Source: Lysinibacillus pakistanensis
Lineage (GTDB): Bacteria > Bacillota > Bacilli > Bacillales_A > Planococcaceae
Assembly: GCF_030123245.1 (NCBI RefSeq)
Contig: NZ_CP126101.1
Location: 1,176,501 to 1,240,500, forward strand
Reading direction: 5' to 3'
DNA: 64,000 nucleotides
Shown here piece after piece: positions 56,046 through 64,000 of the stretch. A program made the translations under genes and the position numbers. The notes under the pieces are model-generated. The model did not search any database and had not been told where the DNA came from. It saw only the letters and a list, made by a program, of their open reading frames with translations. Each line of letters opens with the position of its first letter. Position 1 is the first letter of the stretch.

Positions 56046-56561
56046 GTGGAATGGTTTAATGTAGGTCGTATAGTCAATACGCACGGAATTCGTGGCGAGG
56101 TGCGAGTTTTATCAACAACAGATTTTGAAGAAGAACGATTTGCAGTCGGGAATAGACTTGCAGCATTTAAAAAAGATGATAAAAAACCAACATGGGTAAC
56201 AATTGAATCCATACGTCGTCATAAAAATTTTATTTTATTAACATTTGAAGGCATGGACAATATTAATATGGTGGAGCCTTTTAAAGAAGGTCTGTTAAAA
56301 GTAACGAAGGACCAAATGACAGATGATTTATTACAGGAAAACGAATTTTTCTTTCATGAGATTATTGGCTGTGAGATTGTTTCTGAAGAAGGAGAAAAGA
56401 TTGGTGTAGTGTCTGATATTCTTCAAACAGGTGCCAATGATGTATGGGTGGTAAAGGGTGCTAAAAAAGAGCATTACATTCCATATATCGAAGACATCGT
56501 CAAGGAAATTAATGTTGATGACAAAAGAATTGTGATTCATGTAATGGATGGTCTACTATGA
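56046..56561 (+). CDS. rimM: 16S rRNA processing protein RimM
   Basis: About 171 aa: [19 protein letters not shown] at the start, FKEGLLKV, and a C-terminal PRC-barrel ([32 protein letters not shown]). It binds S19 and assists 30S head maturation. GTG 56046 is 8 nt after GAGG, which lies directly after repeat copy H; GTG 56037 overlaps that site. The ATG of trmD overlaps the stop. Confidence 0.93.
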   Translation: MEWFNVGRIVNTHGIRGEVRVLSTTDFEEERFAVGNRLAAFKKDDKKPTWVTIESIRRHKNFILLTFEGMDNINMVEPFKEGLLKVTKDQMTDDLLQENEFFFHEIIGCEIVSEEGEKIGVVSDILQTGANDVWVVKGAKKEHYIPYIEDIVKEINVDDKRIVIHVMDGLL

Positions 56562-57298
56562 TGAATATTCATGTATTAAGTCTGTTTCCTGATATGTTTG
56601 CAGGCGTCTTTGGTGCCTCAATATTGAAGAAAGCGCAGGAAAAAGGCGCTGTTCAGCTAGAAGTGACTGATATTCGAGCGTTTTCAGGTAACAAGCATAA
56701 TCAAGTGGATGATTATCCCTATGGCGGTGGTGCAGGCATGGTATTAAAGCCTGAGCCAATGTTTAGCGCTGTTGAGACAATTACAGCTGGGAAAAGTCCT
56801 CGAATCATTTTAATGTGTCCACAAGGAGAACGCTTTACTCAAAGAAAGGCTGAAGAGCTAGCACAGGAAAAGGAGCTTGTTTTTTTATGTGGTCATTATG
56901 AAGGCTACGATGAACGCATTCGGCAACATCTTGTCACAGACGAGATTTCTATTGGAGATTTCGTTTTAACCGGTGGAGAGCTAGGAGCTATGACGGTTAT
57001 TGATAGTGTTGTACGATTACTACCTGGCGTTTTAGGGCAGGAGGAGTCCCATATACAAGATTCATTTTCCACAGGCCTTTTAGAGCACCCTCATTATACG
57101 CGACCAGCTGATTTTCACGGAATGAAGGTACCTGATGTTTTACTATCAGGCAATCACGCAAAAATTGAGCAGTGGCGTGAAGAGCAGTCACTCAAAAGAA
57201 CCTTGGAGCGTCGCCCAGATTTACTAGAAAACTATCCATTAACAGATAAACAAAAAGTGTATATAGAAAAACTGAAAAACAACCATAAAGATGCTTGA
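56558..57298 (+). CDS. trmD: tRNA (guanine-37-N1) methyltransferase
   Basis: This 246-aa SPOUT enzyme makes m1G37. [56 protein letters not shown] (knot) and [19 protein letters not shown] are all TrmD blocks. Two ATGs in a row; coupled with rimM. Confidence 0.96.
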   Translation: MMNIHVLSLFPDMFAGVFGASILKKAQEKGAVQLEVTDIRAFSGNKHNQVDDYPYGGGAGMVLKPEPMFSAVETITAGKSPRIILMCPQGERFTQRKAEELAQEKELVFLCGHYEGYDERIRQHLVTDEISIGDFVLTGGELGAMTVIDSVVRLLPGVLGQEESHIQDSFSTGLLEHPHYTRPADFHGMKVPDVLLSGNHAKIEQWREEQSLKRTLERRPDLLENYPLTDKQKVYIEKLKNNHKDA

Positions 57299-57330
57299 TT
57301 GCTTTTTATATTTGTGATAACATCTAATCT

Positions 57331-57404
57331 GTACTTCTATGTGAAGTACTGAATTACGGTGTTCCGCTGTGACATAAATTGCGTGCAAGAGCATCTGTCT
57401 AAGG
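57331..57404 (+). promoter_or_regulatory. Probable L19 leader RNA
   Basis: Hairpin GTACTTC/GAAGTAC (57331-57349), then ACGGTGTTCCGCTGT and AGAGCATCTGTCT directly before the AAGGAG of rplS. The arrangement recalls the L19 leader known upstream of rplS in Bacillus, thought to allow autoregulation; no covariance model was run. Confidence 0.5.
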
Positions 57405-57415
57405 AGAGAAAAACA

Positions 57416-57760
57416 ATGTCAAACATTATTGCAGAAATTACAAAAGCTCAGCTTCGCACTGATCTACCAGCTTTCCGTCCTGGTGATACTGTTAAAGTAC
57501 ACGTGAAAGTAGTAGAGGGTACTCGTGAACGTATCCAAGTATACGAAGGTGTAGTTATTAAACGTCGTGGTGGCGGTATTAGCGAAACTTTCACAGTTCG
57601 TAAAATTTCTTACGGTGTAGGTGTTGAACGTACTTTCCCTGTACACACACCAAAAATCGCTAACTTAGAAGTTGTACGTCGTGGTAAAGTACGTCGTGCT
57701 AAACTTTACTACCTACGTAACCTACGTGGTAAAGCTGCTCGTATTAAAGAAATTCGATAA
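57416..57760 (+). CDS. rplS: 50S ribosomal protein L19
   Basis: This 114-aa protein begins [18 protein letters not shown] and contains [19 protein letters not shown] and [21 protein letters not shown] precedes ATG 57416; a 19-codon in-frame extension would consume the leader and is rejected. Confidence 0.96.
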   Translation: MSNIIAEITKAQLRTDLPAFRPGDTVKVHVKVVEGTRERIQVYEGVVIKRRGGGISETFTVRKISYGVGVERTFPVHTPKIANLEVVRRGKVRRAKLYYLRNLRGKAARIKEIR

Positions 57761-57773
57761 TTATGGCTTAAAA

Positions 57774-57808
57774 GTGAGGGGCTTGTATTGCAAGCTCCTT
57801 TTCTTTTT
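57774..57808 (+). terminator. Rho-independent terminator of rplS
   Basis: GGGGCTTG pairs with CAAGCTCC (one wobble), followed by TTTTCTTTTT. Confidence 0.85.
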
Positions 57809-57866
57809 GCTTGTCATCTTAAATAGCTATCATCTAAAATGAGGATAGACAAGGGGGCAAATCTCG

Positions 57867-58430
57867 ATGGAAAAAAAAGTGAAGGAAAAGAATGAATTAT
57901 GGGAATGGACGAAGGCACTTCTTATTGCATTTGCGATCGCAGCAATTATTCGTTATTTTTTATTTACACCGATTGCAGTAGATGGTGAGTCTATGATGCC
58001 AACCCTTGAAAATGGCGACCGTATGATTGTGAACAAAATTGGCTATAAAATAGGAGAGCCGAAACGCTTTGATATAGTTGTGTTCCATGCTCCAGAGAAG
58101 AAAAACTATATTAAACGTGTTATTGGGCTACCTGGAGAGACATTAGAATATAAAAATGATCAATTATATATAAATGGTGAACCTATCGATGAGCCCTATT
58201 TAGATGCCTACAAATCACAGATTACTGAAGGTACATTAACAGAAGATTTTTCATTAAAAGATATTGGTGTAAACCTTGAGGAAATTCCAGAAGGCTATGT
58301 GTTTGTTATGGGAGATAATCGTCGATACAGTAAGGATAGTCGTCATATTGGACTTGTTGATCAGAAAGAGATTATTGGGAATACAAGTCTAATTTTCTGG
58401 CCGTTTAGTGATATAAAAATTGTAAAGTAA
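57867..58430 (+). CDS. lepB: Signal peptidase I
   Basis: This 187-aa membrane protease has one N-terminal helix (16-36) and VDGESMMPTLENGD with the catalytic Ser. FDIVVF, NYIKRVIGLPGE with catalytic Lys and GDNRRYSKDSRHIG follow. It cleaves Sec signal peptides; position after rplS is common in Bacillales. AAGGGGG precedes the ATG. Own terminator follows. Confidence 0.94.
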   Translation: MEKKVKEKNELWEWTKALLIAFAIAAIIRYFLFTPIAVDGESMMPTLENGDRMIVNKIGYKIGEPKRFDIVVFHAPEKKNYIKRVIGLPGETLEYKNDQLYINGEPIDEPYLDAYKSQITEGTLTEDFSLKDIGVNLEEIPEGYVFVMGDNRRYSKDSRHIGLVDQKEIIGNTSLIFWPFSDIKIVK

Positions 58431-58441
58431 TGCAATGCAAG

Positions 58442-58470
58442 AAAGGGAGAACTTACACTCCCTTTTTCTT
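58442..58470 (+). terminator. Rho-independent terminator of lepB
   Basis: AAAGGGAG (58442-58449) pairs with CTCCCTTT (58458-58465), followed by TTCTTTT. Confidence 0.85.
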
Positions 58471-58490
58471 TTAGTTTAGGAGGTATAGAT

Positions 58491-59366
58491 ATGACTATAC
58501 AATGGTTTCCAGGGCATATGGCAAAGGCCCGAAGAGAAGTAACAGAAAAATTAAAGCTTGTGGATATTATATTCGAATTAATTGATGCACGTTTACCATT
58601 ATCCTCACGGAATCCAATGATAGACGAAGTTATCAATCAAAAGCCGCGTCTTCTTATCTTAAATAAATCAGATATGGCTGATGAGCAGGAAACACGGAAG
58701 TGGGTAGATTATTTTGCACAGCGTGGTCATAAGGCAGTGGCCATCAATTCTCTTGAAGGCAAAGGCTTACAATTGGTAACGAAAGCAGCACAAGAAATTT
58801 TAAAAGAAAAATTCGAGCGTATGAAAGCGCGTGGGATGAAGCCTAGAGCAATCCGTGCGATGATTGTCGGTATTCCGAACGTAGGAAAATCAACGCTAAT
58901 CAATCGCCTAGCTAAAAAAAATATTGCGAAAACAGGAAATACGCCGGGGGTAACAAAGGCCCAGCAATGGATAAAAGTTGGGAAGGAGCTTGAATTACTT
59001 GATACGCCAGGTATTTTATGGCCAAAATTCGAAGATCAGGAAGTAGGCTATAAATTGGCATTAACCGGTGCTATAAAAGATACTATAACAAATATGGAAG
59101 ACTTAGCTGTCTATGGGTTGCGCTTTTTATCTATTCACTATCCAAAGCGTATGGAGGAGCGCTATGGCTTTGAGTTTCTCCATGAGGATTTAGTGGAAAC
59201 CTTCGATCATATCGGTAAGCTTCGTCGTGTCTTTGGACAAGGCGGCGAAATTGATTATGACCAAGTAGCTCAATTAATCGTACGTGATATTCGTGGCTTA
59301 CAATTAGGCAAACTAACATTTGATTTTGTTGATGAGCAACTGGAAAAAGAGGCAACAGAAGAATAG
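58491..59366 (+). CDS. rbgA: Ribosome biogenesis GTPase RbgA (YlqF)
   Basis: This 291-aa circularly permuted GTPase is needed for late 50S assembly. [12 protein letters not shown] at the N-terminus, then G4 LNKSDMAD, G1 [15 protein letters not shown]2 [11 protein letters not shown] and G3 [12 protein letters not shown]-terminal helical ANTAR-like domain follows. AGGAGG precedes the ATG. Confidence 0.95.
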   Translation: MTIQWFPGHMAKARREVTEKLKLVDIIFELIDARLPLSSRNPMIDEVINQKPRLLILNKSDMADEQETRKWVDYFAQRGHKAVAINSLEGKGLQLVTKAAQEILKEKFERMKARGMKPRAIRAMIVGIPNVGKSTLINRLAKKNIAKTGNTPGVTKAQQWIKVGKELELLDTPGILWPKFEDQEVGYKLALTGAIKDTITNMEDLAVYGLRFLSIHYPKRMEERYGFEFLHEDLVETFDHIGKLRRVFGQGGEIDYDQVAQLIVRDIRGLQLGKLTFDFVDEQLEKEATEE

Positions 59367-59375
59367 AAGGATATA

Positions 59376-59419
59376 AAACGGCTGTCGAGAAAATGAAGAA
59401 TCTCGACAGCTGTTTTTTT
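59376..59419 (+). terminator. Rho-independent terminator of rbgA
   Basis: ACGGCTGTCGAGA pairs with TCTCGACAGCTGT (one wobble) followed by a run of T. Confidence 0.88.
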
Positions 59420-59433
59420 ACGATTGAATACCA

Positions 59434-59491
59434 CGAATAGCTTTTAGGGTGCTTGAGATTGCATTACCCTCTGAGGGGAGGGAGCTATTCG
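59434..59491. repeat. Inverted repeat between rbgA and rnhB
   Basis: CGAATAGCT (59434-59442) and AGCTATTCG (59483-59491) pair around an inner AGGGT/ACCCT. Function unknown. Confidence 0.4.
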
Positions 59492-59559
59492 CCGATATAG
59501 ATAGCTAGCATACAGGCAATTTTTTAAACGACATATAATTTTACAAAAGTGTGAAAGAA

Positions 59560-59589
59560 TTGTAAGGAAATGCATTTCTTTCCTTACAA
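59560..59589. promoter_or_regulatory. Perfect palindrome before the rnhB promoter
   Basis: TTGTAAGGAAA (59560-59570) and TTTCCTTACAA (59579-59589), 8-nt loop, 20 bp before a TATAAT (59610-59615). It could be an operator or RNA hairpin. Confidence 0.45.
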
Positions 59590-59661
59590 GCCCTATCTTT
59601 CTTTTGTTATATAATTAAAAAAACAAGCCGATATACATAAGAGAGATGAGGTAATACTACA

Positions 59662-60417
59662 ATGCAAACAATAAAAGAAATTACAACTGCTTTAAAAGCC
59701 GCTACAGCACATGAGCCGTGGATGGATACCGTCCAGCAAGATGGACGAACAGGCGTACAGAAAGCGTGGCAGCAGTTTTTAAAGCGCATGGAAAAAAAGC
59801 AGCAATTACAACGGGAGCACGATGCGAAAATTGCATTTGATGCACAATTTGGCCAGTTAGTCGCGGGCATAGACGAGGCTGGGCGTGGTCCATTAGCAGG
59901 CCCTGTCGTTACCGCAGCCGTAATTCTACCTGAAAATTGTCAGGCATTGCTAGGCTTAAATGATTCTAAACAACTGTCAAAAGAAACAAGAGAAAAAATG
60001 AGTAAGTTAGTAAAAGAGCATGCAATAAGCTATAGCATACATTTTCAAAATACTAAAGTAATTGATGACATCAATATTTATGAGGCAACGAAACAATCAA
60101 TGGTCACAAGTATAGAGACACTAAAAATAAAACCGAATTTTGTTATAGCAGATGCCATGACACTGCCAATCAATTTACCACAGAAATCGATTATTAAAGG
60201 GGATGCACAAAGCTTAGCGATTGCTGCCGCTTCTATTTTGGCGAAAACGGCGCGTGACGAATATATGGAGAAGCTTGCACAAGACTTTCCGCAGTATGGC
60301 TTTGAGCAACATGCAGGCTATGGCACAAAACAGCATTTAGAGGCACTTGCTAAGTATGGACCGACGATTCATCACCGAGCAAGTTTTGAACCGATAAAAT
60401 CTATGATGAAGGGGTAA
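59662..60417 (+). CDS. rnhB: Ribonuclease HII
   Basis: This 251-aa enzyme removes ribonucleotides from DNA. The catalytic motif GIDEAGRGPLAGPVV lies near residue 70, after an N-terminal extension typical of Bacillus RnhB. GLNDSKQLS, ADAMTLP and SILAKTARDEYM follow, then FEQHAGYGTKQHLEAL. Standard length. The next gene starts 4 bp later. Confidence 0.95.
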   Translation: MQTIKEITTALKAATAHEPWMDTVQQDGRTGVQKAWQQFLKRMEKKQQLQREHDAKIAFDAQFGQLVAGIDEAGRGPLAGPVVTAAVILPENCQALLGLNDSKQLSKETREKMSKLVKEHAISYSIHFQNTKVIDDINIYEATKQSMVTSIETLKIKPNFVIADAMTLPINLPQKSIIKGDAQSLAIAAASILAKTARDEYMEKLAQDFPQYGFEQHAGYGTKQHLEALAKYGPTIHHRASFEPIKSMMKG

Positions 60418-60421
60418 TGAT

Positions 60422-62314
60422 ATGACATCTACATCATTTAATCCAATTGCAGCACAAACACAGGCGCTTTCAACGAATCAACCGTTAGCGATGAAACAGG
60501 GTCAACTATTTCATGGAACAGTTAAGCAGCTTTATCCAGATCAAATGGCCGAGATACAGGTTGGTCAACATAAGTTTGTTGCTAAGCTTGAAGCACCGCT
60601 AAAAGCAGGAGACACACATTTCTTTCAGGTAACAGGCACAAGTCCCCAAACGGAACTAAAAGTGGTGACAGGCCCGATGGTACAAACGGCTTCTTCAAGT
60701 CAGCAAATCAATCAATTACTTGAATCTATGAATTTGCCAAAGACACCTGAAATGCAACAGCTTCTAGCTCATTTTATGAAGGCGGAATTACCGATTTCAA
60801 AAGAGCAGCTGATGCAGGCAGAAATGTGGTTAAAGGCTTTACCTGAAGGTATTACTAAAATGGATGCTCTACAAGCTATTCAAAAAATGGTAGAGCTAAA
60901 AATGCCGATGACGAATGAAATTTTTCAAGCACTTATTAGTGGGCAAAAAACTACAGGGATGAATTCCGTTATGGAAAACTTTACTCAAGTTTTAGCAAAG
61001 GATACATCTTTACCAGAAAGCCTAAGGCAAAATCTAATGCAACAAGTACAGGCAATTGCAAAGCCATTTGAGGTAGAAACAGGTGGTTTAGTACTCGCGA
61101 AGTCCATTCAATTACTAACGAGTGAAGCTGCTTCGATGAGTGAAAAGATTCAAGCTTTGAATATTTTAAAAGAGGCAGGGATAGTGCCTCAACAAGCTAC
61201 TTTACAAAATTGGTCAAATCTGAACGCAGCCAAGTCTGGTCAACCAATTCCACCTCAACAGGCAGGACAAGTTATTCAAACAATTTTAACGACAAGCCCT
61301 GAAGATAAAAATCAGCTTATCAACGACCTAAAATCATGGACAGCCAACCAAAGCCTATTAACGAATGAGCAAAAACAGCAAATTAATCAATTAATCGATA
61401 GGCTAAACCAAATACCAGCTACTAAACAAACATTAGAGATTTTTGCGAAGCAGATGCAGGAACAACTCATAAAAGCATTTGCACAGAATGCTTCAGATCG
61501 TTTATTCACACAGGATAGTAATGCTCTTTCAGTAAAGGATCATTTATTATCATTATTAAAAAATGATGTAATTACTCCATTACAGAGCGAAGTATGGATG
61601 AGAAATCTTATGAAAAGTAGTGTAGAATCCCCACAATCTTTCATTCAGCAAATGGTTACACAGGCAGATGCACAGGTGCAAAACTCAATGGATAATAAAG
61701 CAATGGAGCACGCTCTTAAAACGGTATTGAAGAATCTAGGTATTAGCTATGAGGCTGCACTTAATAATAAATCTGCGGATTTACAAGTGATTGCACATCA
61801 ATTAAAGCCTCAACTTCATACACTCTTGCAGGATGCCCAAATTACACCCCAGTTGAAGGAAGCGGCAGAAATGTTAATGGCTCGTATGAATGGCATGCAG
61901 CTTGTATCTGGAGAGAATGGGCATCAGCATCAACTTATTATGCAAGTACCGCTAGAATTCTTCGGCAGAAAAATGGATGCAACACTACAATGGAATGGAC
62001 GTATGAAGGAAGATGGAAAAATAGATGCCAATTATGCGCGTATTTTATTTTATTTACAAATGGAATCAATGAAAGAAACTGTAATTGATATGCAGGTTCA
62101 AAATCGTGTCGTAACAGTGACAGTATTTAATGAAAATAATGACGTTGTTCCTCTTGCAGAACCATTAAAAGCAGCATTAAAAATTGGCTTAGCAGAAAAA
62201 AATTATCAACTTTCAGGAGTATTTATTAAACAATTTGAAAAAGCTAAACCTGAAAAAATAACCGCTGTAGTAGAACAGCAGGAGGAACATAATGGGGTGG
62301 ATTTCCGCGTATGA
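60422..62314 (+). CDS. YlqG-like protein with FliK/Flg_hook-like C-terminus
   Basis: This 630-aa Gln/Met/Lys-rich protein sits at the ylqG position. The long low-complexity helical body (about 80-490) carries many QQ pairs. The C-terminal 130 residues (QLIMQVPLEFFGRKMDATLQW onward) are a beta-rich block like the hook-length control domain. No signal peptide. With the FlhB-like gene after it, it may act in an export switch, but the role is unknown. ATG follows AAGGGG. Confidence 0.8.
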   Translation: MTSTSFNPIAAQTQALSTNQPLAMKQGQLFHGTVKQLYPDQMAEIQVGQHKFVAKLEAPLKAGDTHFFQVTGTSPQTELKVVTGPMVQTASSSQQINQLLESMNLPKTPEMQQLLAHFMKAELPISKEQLMQAEMWLKALPEGITKMDALQAIQKMVELKMPMTNEIFQALISGQKTTGMNSVMENFTQVLAKDTSLPESLRQNLMQQVQAIAKPFEVETGGLVLAKSIQLLTSEAASMSEKIQALNILKEAGIVPQQATLQNWSNLNAAKSGQPIPPQQAGQVIQTILTTSPEDKNQLINDLKSWTANQSLLTNEQKQQINQLIDRLNQIPATKQTLEIFAKQMQEQLIKAFAQNASDRLFTQDSNALSVKDHLLSLLKNDVITPLQSEVWMRNLMKSSVESPQSFIQQMVTQADAQVQNSMDNKAMEHALKTVLKNLGISYEAALNNKSADLQVIAHQLKPQLHTLLQDAQITPQLKEAAEMLMARMNGMQLVSGENGHQHQLIMQVPLEFFGRKMDATLQWNGRMKEDGKIDANYARILFYLQMESMKETVIDMQVQNRVVTVTVFNENNDVVPLAEPLKAALKIGLAEKNYQLSGVFIKQFEKAKPEKITAVVEQQEEHNGVDFRV

Positions 62315-62607
62315 GTGAAGAAAAATTTACTCGAAAAGAGGCTATCGCGCTCACATATAAGCTAGGTCGTTTTGATAGTCCAAAAGTCGTAGCAAAAGGA
62401 AAAGGGAAAATAGCAGAAAATATTTTAGCACGAGCAAATGAGCACAATGTGCCGATTTATGAGGACCCGAACCTCGTTCAATTACTTGGGCAATTAGATT
62501 TAAATGAGTCAATACCTGAAGAATTGTATCAAGCTGTCGCTGAAGTTTTTGCATTTATTTATCATTTAGATCAACAACATGCGCAAAAAAATAGAAAAGA
62601 TAAATGA
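62311..62607 (+). CDS. FlhB C-terminal domain-like protein (YlqH)
   Basis: This 98-aa protein resembles the cytoplasmic switch domain of FlhB/YscU: AIALTYKLGRFDSPKVVAKG, NEHNVPIYEDPNLVQLLGQL, IPEELYQAVAEVFAFIY. No membrane part and no NPTH autocleavage motif are visible. It overlaps the ylqG-like gene by 4 bp. Ortholog of B. subtilis YlqH by position; function not settled. Confidence 0.85.
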   Translation: MSEEKFTRKEAIALTYKLGRFDSPKVVAKGKGKIAENILARANEHNVPIYEDPNLVQLLGQLDLNESIPEELYQAVAEVFAFIYHLDQQHAQKNRKDK

Positions 62608-62694
62608 TTCTGATAGTTTGAAAAATCTGTTTTAGTACACGAAGTAGAAGAAAATGTCATAACAAGAGAGAAAATTCGAACAAAAGACAAAGTG

Positions 62695-62723
62695 TAGACT
62701 TTATCAGAATCTTTCGTTAGAAT
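62695..62723 (+). promoter_or_regulatory. Promoter of sucCD
   Basis: TAGACT (62695-62700), 17 bp, TAGAAT (62718-62723), about 50 bp before sucC. Confidence 0.45.
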
Positions 62724-62775
62724 AGATTATGTTAGTAAAACAATTTTATGCAAATGTTTGATGGGAGGATGTATT

Positions 62776-63936
62776 ATGAATATCCATGAATATCAAGGGA
62801 AAGAGATTCTGAGAAAGTATGGTGTAGCTGTACCAAATGGAAAAGTAGCTTTTTCCCCTGATGAGGCAGTGAAAGTAGCGAAGGAACTTGGCTCTAATGT
62901 AACGGTAGTCAAGGCGCAAATTCATGCAGGTGGACGCGGTAAGGCGGGCGGTGTAAAAATCGCTAAAAACCTTGACGAGGTGCGTACGTACGCAAAGGAA
63001 TTACTAGGAAAAATTTTAGTGACTCATCAAACAGGTCCTGAAGGAAAAGAAGTAAAACGCTTATATATTGAAGAGGGTTCTGATATTCAAAAAGAGTACT
63101 ATTTAAGTTTAGTATTAGACCGCGCAACATCCCGTGTGACAATGATGGGTTCTGAAGAGGGCGGCATGGATATTGAAGAGGTAGCGGAAGCACATCCAGA
63201 AAAAATCTTCAAAGAAGTTGTAGATCCAGTCGTTGGATTAACAGGCTTCCAAGCACGTCGTATGGCGTTTAATATGAATATTCCAGCAAACCTTGTAGGG
63301 AAAGCTGTTAAATTAATGTTAGGCTTATATCAAGCATTTATCGATAAGGATGCTTCAATTGTCGAAATCAATCCGCTTGTTGTCACTGGACAAGGAGATG
63401 TATTAGCTCTAGATGCTAAATTTAATTTCGATGCAAATGCATTATATCGTCATAAAGATATTGTCGAATTACGCGACTTTGATGAAGAGGATGCAAAGGA
63501 AATCGAAGCATCTAAATATGACCTTAGTTATATTTCACTAGATGGCAACATTGGCTGTATGGTTAATGGTGCTGGACTTGCTATGGCTACAATGGACACA
63601 ATTAGCTATTACGGCGGAAGCCCCGCTAACTTCCTTGATGTAGGTGGCGGTGCAACAGCTGAAAAAGTAACAGAGGCTTTCAAAATTATCCTTTCTGATC
63701 CTCACGTAAAAGGCATTTTCGTGAACATTTTTGGCGGAATTATGAAATGTAACATTATCGCTGAAGGTGTGGTAACAGCTGCTAAAGAAATTGGCTTAGC
63801 TGTGCCATTAGTTGTACGTTTAGAAGGTACAAATGTAGAACTTGGAAAAGAAATTTTAAATGCATCTGGTTTAAACATCGTTGCAGCGGATTCAATGGCT
63901 GACGGTGCACAAAAAATTGTGGGACTAGTAGGCTAA
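62776..63936 (+). CDS. sucC: Succinyl-CoA ligase (ADP-forming) beta subunit
   Basis: This 386-aa subunit has an ATP-grasp domain. [53 protein letters not shown] (metal site) and [18 protein letters not shown] are followed by [11 protein letters not shown] near 320. It makes succinate plus ATP in the TCA cycle together with SucD. GGGAGG precedes ATG 62776; an ATG six codons earlier (62758) is less likely. Confidence 0.96.
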   Translation: MNIHEYQGKEILRKYGVAVPNGKVAFSPDEAVKVAKELGSNVTVVKAQIHAGGRGKAGGVKIAKNLDEVRTYAKELLGKILVTHQTGPEGKEVKRLYIEEGSDIQKEYYLSLVLDRATSRVTMMGSEEGGMDIEEVAEAHPEKIFKEVVDPVVGLTGFQARRMAFNMNIPANLVGKAVKLMLGLYQAFIDKDASIVEINPLVVTGQGDVLALDAKFNFDANALYRHKDIVELRDFDEEDAKEIEASKYDLSYISLDGNIGCMVNGAGLAMATMDTISYYGGSPANFLDVGGGATAEKVTEAFKIILSDPHVKGIFVNIFGGIMKCNIIAEGVVTAAKEIGLAVPLVVRLEGTNVELGKEILNASGLNIVAADSMADGAQKIVGLVG

Positions 63937-63953
63937 GGAAGGCAGGGAGAATA

Positions 63954-64000
63954 ATGGCTGTATTTATTAATAAAGATACGAAGGTAATTGTACAAGGGAT
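63954..64000 (+). CDS. sucD: Succinyl-CoA ligase alpha subunit (N-terminal start, partial)
   Basis: The frame opens MAVFINKDTKVIVQGI and runs off the window. These are the first residues of SucD, whose CoA-binding domain begins there. AGGGAG lies 6 nt before the ATG, and the gene follows sucC by 17 bp. Confidence 0.93.
   Translation, partial: MAVFINKDTKVIVQG

Overview
The window is a 64 kb piece of a low-GC, endospore-forming Firmicute. The gene order from rqcH/yicC to sucCD follows the Bacillus subtilis ylo-ylq-suc region almost gene for gene, and a SpoVM homologue is present. The GC-rich structured intergenic repeats and the degenerate CoaB domain point away from B. subtilis itself; a Lysinibacillus-like member of the Bacillales is my best guess (inference, no search was run).

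Layout. 1-6300: the tail of one oligopeptide-binding lipoprotein gene (+), convergent with a complete oppABCDF-type importer operon (-). 6300-7150: AT-rich sequence without genes. 7196-10978 (-): a chemotaxis receptor and the ribosome-rescue factor RqcH. 11475-25895 (+): yicC, gmk, rpoZ, coaBC, priA, def, fmt, rsmB, rlmN, prpC, prkC, rsgA, rpe, thiN and an unusual spoVM with a CTG start; then rpmB (-). 26700-34240: an accessory insertion with an IclR-type regulator, divergent from two dimethylargininase-family hydrolases, an amino-acid permease and a RocB-like M20 hydrolase, followed by a GGDEF protein. 34595-38559 (+): yloU, fakA, sdaAB, sdaAA. 38570-39364: a nest of repeats between two identical terminators. 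39547-40692: an accessory M20 amidohydrolase. 40873-64000 (+): recG, fapR, plsX, fabD, fabG, acpP, rnc, smc, ftsY, ylxM, ffh, rpsP, khpA, rimM, trmD, rplS, lepB, rbgA, rnhB, ylqG- and ylqH-like genes, sucC and the start of sucD.

How the genes work together. The core is housekeeping: translation initiation and termination (def, fmt, rsmB, rlmN, rpsP, rimM, trmD, rplS, rbgA, rsgA), the PrkC/PrpC phosphorylation pair, phospholipid and fatty-acid synthesis under FapR (a clear operator is visible), and the SRP pathway (ftsY, ylxM, ffh, lepB). The accessory block reads as uptake and hydrolysis of arginine or methylarginines.

The most unusual signal is a family of about eight intergenic elements (near 11157, 26507, 29521, 34241, 44614, 46866, 52776 and 55840). 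Each has up to three hairpins. Short linkers are conserved while the hairpin arms differ in sequence but stay complementary, and every copy points toward a downstream gene on the same strand. One copy encodes the C-terminus of the GGDEF protein, one supplies the rimM ribosome-binding site, and two inverted copies bracket the accessory island. This looks like a structured-RNA or RNA-structured mobile repeat that I do not recognise. A second family (38661-38785 and 39062-39257) shows the same behaviour.
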